From NCBI GenBank assembly GCA_004525875.1, contig SPBQ01000112.1, forward strand, positions 1-7,241: a stretch of DNA of 7,241 bases, given 5' to 3'. The position numbers and the translations under genes are program-made. Below are positions 6,441-7,241 of the stretch, piece after piece. Origin of the DNA: Myxococcales bacterium (GTDB lineage: Bacteria > Desulfobacterota_B > Binatia > UBA1149 > SPBQ01). The notes beneath the pieces were generated by a model. The model was given only the letters and a program-made list of their open reading frames with translations, searched no databases and was not told the DNA's origin. Position 1 is the stretch's first letter. Each line of letters opens with the position of its first letter.

Positions 6441-7241
6441 GCGTCCTTTGCCGGCTGCCGCACTTGCGCCGACTGCGCTACTTGCGCTGCCTGGCGGGCC
6501 GGCGTCGGCCGCGGCTCGCGCGGCAGCCCGAGCACACGCTCGCCAATGATGTTTCGCTGGATCTGGTTGGTGCCAGCGTAGATCGTGTCGGAGCGGGTGA
6601 ACAAGAACAGCCGCTGCAGCCCCGAAAGCTCGTACGGCTCGCCCGCTGCGATCTCCGCCTCCGGCCCCAGCACGTCCATCGCCAGCTTGCCGAGGTCGCG
6701 GTGCCACGTGGCCCAGTAGAGCTTCGTCATCATCGCTTCGCGTCCGAGCTCGGCCTTGTCGCCCGCGAACAACATGCGTAGCGCGTTGAAACGCATGATG
6801 CGAAGCCCGATATACGCGTCGGCCAGCCGCTGGCGCATGATCGGATCCGAAGCCTTGCCGTTGCGCTTCGCGATCGCGATCACCTCGTCGAGCTCGTTGG
6901 CAAACTGGAACTGCTGGCCGAGCGTGGACGCGCCGCGCTCGAACGCCAACGTGGCCATCGCGGCCTTCCAGCCGTCGCCGCGTGCGCCAACGACGAGAGC
7001 GGCATCCGTAACCGCACCGTCGAAAAACACCTCGCTAAACTCGGAAGTGCCGGTCATCTGCACGATCGGCCGCACTTCGACCCCGGCCTGCTTCATCGGC
7101 ACCAGCAAATACGAAAGCGCGCGATGGCTCGGCTGATCCATTTCCGTGCGGCAAAGAACGAAGCACCAGTCCGACCACTCCGCGCCCGAGGTCCAAACTT
7201 TCTGGCCCGTGACGACCCAACGATCGCCGTCCAGCAGCGCC
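6437..7241 (-). CDS. fadE30: Acyl-CoA dehydrogenase, FadE30-like (5' end beyond window)
   Basis: The frame is open from the right edge (first full codon at 7240) to the TGA at 6439-6437, giving the last 267 residues. The visible part starts in the beta-barrel domain (DGDRWVVTGQKVWTSGAEWS) and continues through the C-terminal helical domain. GTSEFSEVFFD, ATLAFERG and TIYAGTNQIQRNIIGERVLG are typical of FAD-dependent acyl-CoA dehydrogenases. Glu in AFERG (codon 6940-6938) is at the position of the catalytic base in isovaleryl- and long-chain enzymes. The position used by medium-chain enzymes (YEGT) is Ala here (6577-6575). The segments QKVWTSGAEWSDWCFVL, LSYLLVP, RPIVQMTGTSEF and FERGASTLGQQ strongly recall mycobacterial FadE30 (Rv3560c), which sits beside ipdF, as here. 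The expected role is alpha,beta-dehydrogenation of a steroid C/D-ring CoA thioester. The Ala/Gln-rich tail is longer than I recall for FadE30. Confidence 0.88.
   Translation of the reverse strand, partial: ALLDGDRWVVTGQKVWTSGAEWSDWCFVLCRTEMDQPSHRALSYLLVPMKQAGVEVRPIVQMTGTSEFSEVFFDGAVTDAALVVGARGDGWKAAMATLAFERGASTLGQQFQFANELDEVIAIAKRNGKASDPIMRQRLADAYIGLRIMRFNALRMLFAGDKAELGREAMMTKLYWATWHRDLGKLAMDVLGPEAEIAAGEPYELSGLQRLFLFTRSDTIYAGTNQIQRNIIGERVLGLPREPRPTPARQAAQVAQSAQVRQPAKDA
6444..6449 (-). promoter_or_regulatory. Ribosome binding site of the IpdF-like gene
   Basis: On the minus strand AAAGGA lies 3 nt before the ATG at 6440, inside the last codons of the acyl-CoA dehydrogenase gene. Together with the ATGA overlap it indicates coupled translation of the two genes. 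Confidence 0.6.
6452..6487 (-). repeat. Imperfect 18-bp tandem repeat encoding a hexapeptide repeat in the FadE30-like C-terminal tail
   Basis: On the minus strand, GCGCAAGTAGCGCAGTCG (6487-6470) is followed directly by GCGCAAGTGCGGCAGCCG (6469-6452), matching at 14 of 18 positions. They encode AQVAQS and AQVRQP near the end of the protein, after the usual family end GLPREPR. It looks like a short in-frame duplication in a disordered tail. Confidence 0.5.

Noticed and set aside
6441..6707. N-terminal extension of the SDR frame by 89 codons
   Set aside because: It lies wholly inside the acyl-CoA dehydrogenase gene. The ATG at 6440 has a good ribosome binding site, an ATGA overlap and the usual SDR length.

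Overview
The window comes from a high-GC (by eye about two thirds G+C) Gram-negative bacterium. An outer-membrane beta-barrel gene and a periplasmic-binding-domain channel point to a two-membrane envelope, probably a proteobacterium or a neighbouring phylum. I cannot name the genus. The DNA is densely coding, and I see no RNA gene, insertion sequence or CRISPR array.

Layout. (a) Left, minus strand: a likely two-gene operon reading right to left. It begins with a very large membrane protein (about 785-3694) and runs, after a 4-nt gap, into an outer-membrane porin of the BBP2/OmpL-like type (780 to 1, cut by the window edge). (b) 3695-3858: a short divergent intergenic region. (c) 3859-5643, plus strand: a soluble triple-PAS sensor histidine kinase of the HWE/HisKA_2 class with no response regulator in view. 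(d) Right, minus strand: the 3' part of an acyl-CoA dehydrogenase resembling FadE30 (7241 to 6437), overlapping by ATGA a short-chain dehydrogenase resembling IpdF (6440 to 5655). These two end convergently with the kinase, only 11 nt apart. From memory of the mycobacterial fadE30-ipdF (Rv3560c-Rv3559c) pair, they look like part of a steroid C/D-ring (HIP-CoA) degradation cluster.

The most unusual object is the large membrane protein. It appears to combine, in one chain, a type-I periplasmic solute-binding domain (LivJ/LivK type), a beta-rich domain resembling the extracellular ligand-binding domain of pentameric ligand-gated (Cys-loop-like) channels, a pLGIC-like pre-M1/M1 junction, and an MscS-type mechanosensitive channel pore with its cytoplasmic vestibule. 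The predicted topology (sensor domains in the periplasm, five membrane spans, vestibule in the cytoplasm) is self-consistent. My reading is a solute-gated MscS-family channel. Its tight coupling to an outer-membrane porin suggests a solute- or ion-responsive path across both membranes. The divergent PAS kinase may or may not belong to the same circuit.
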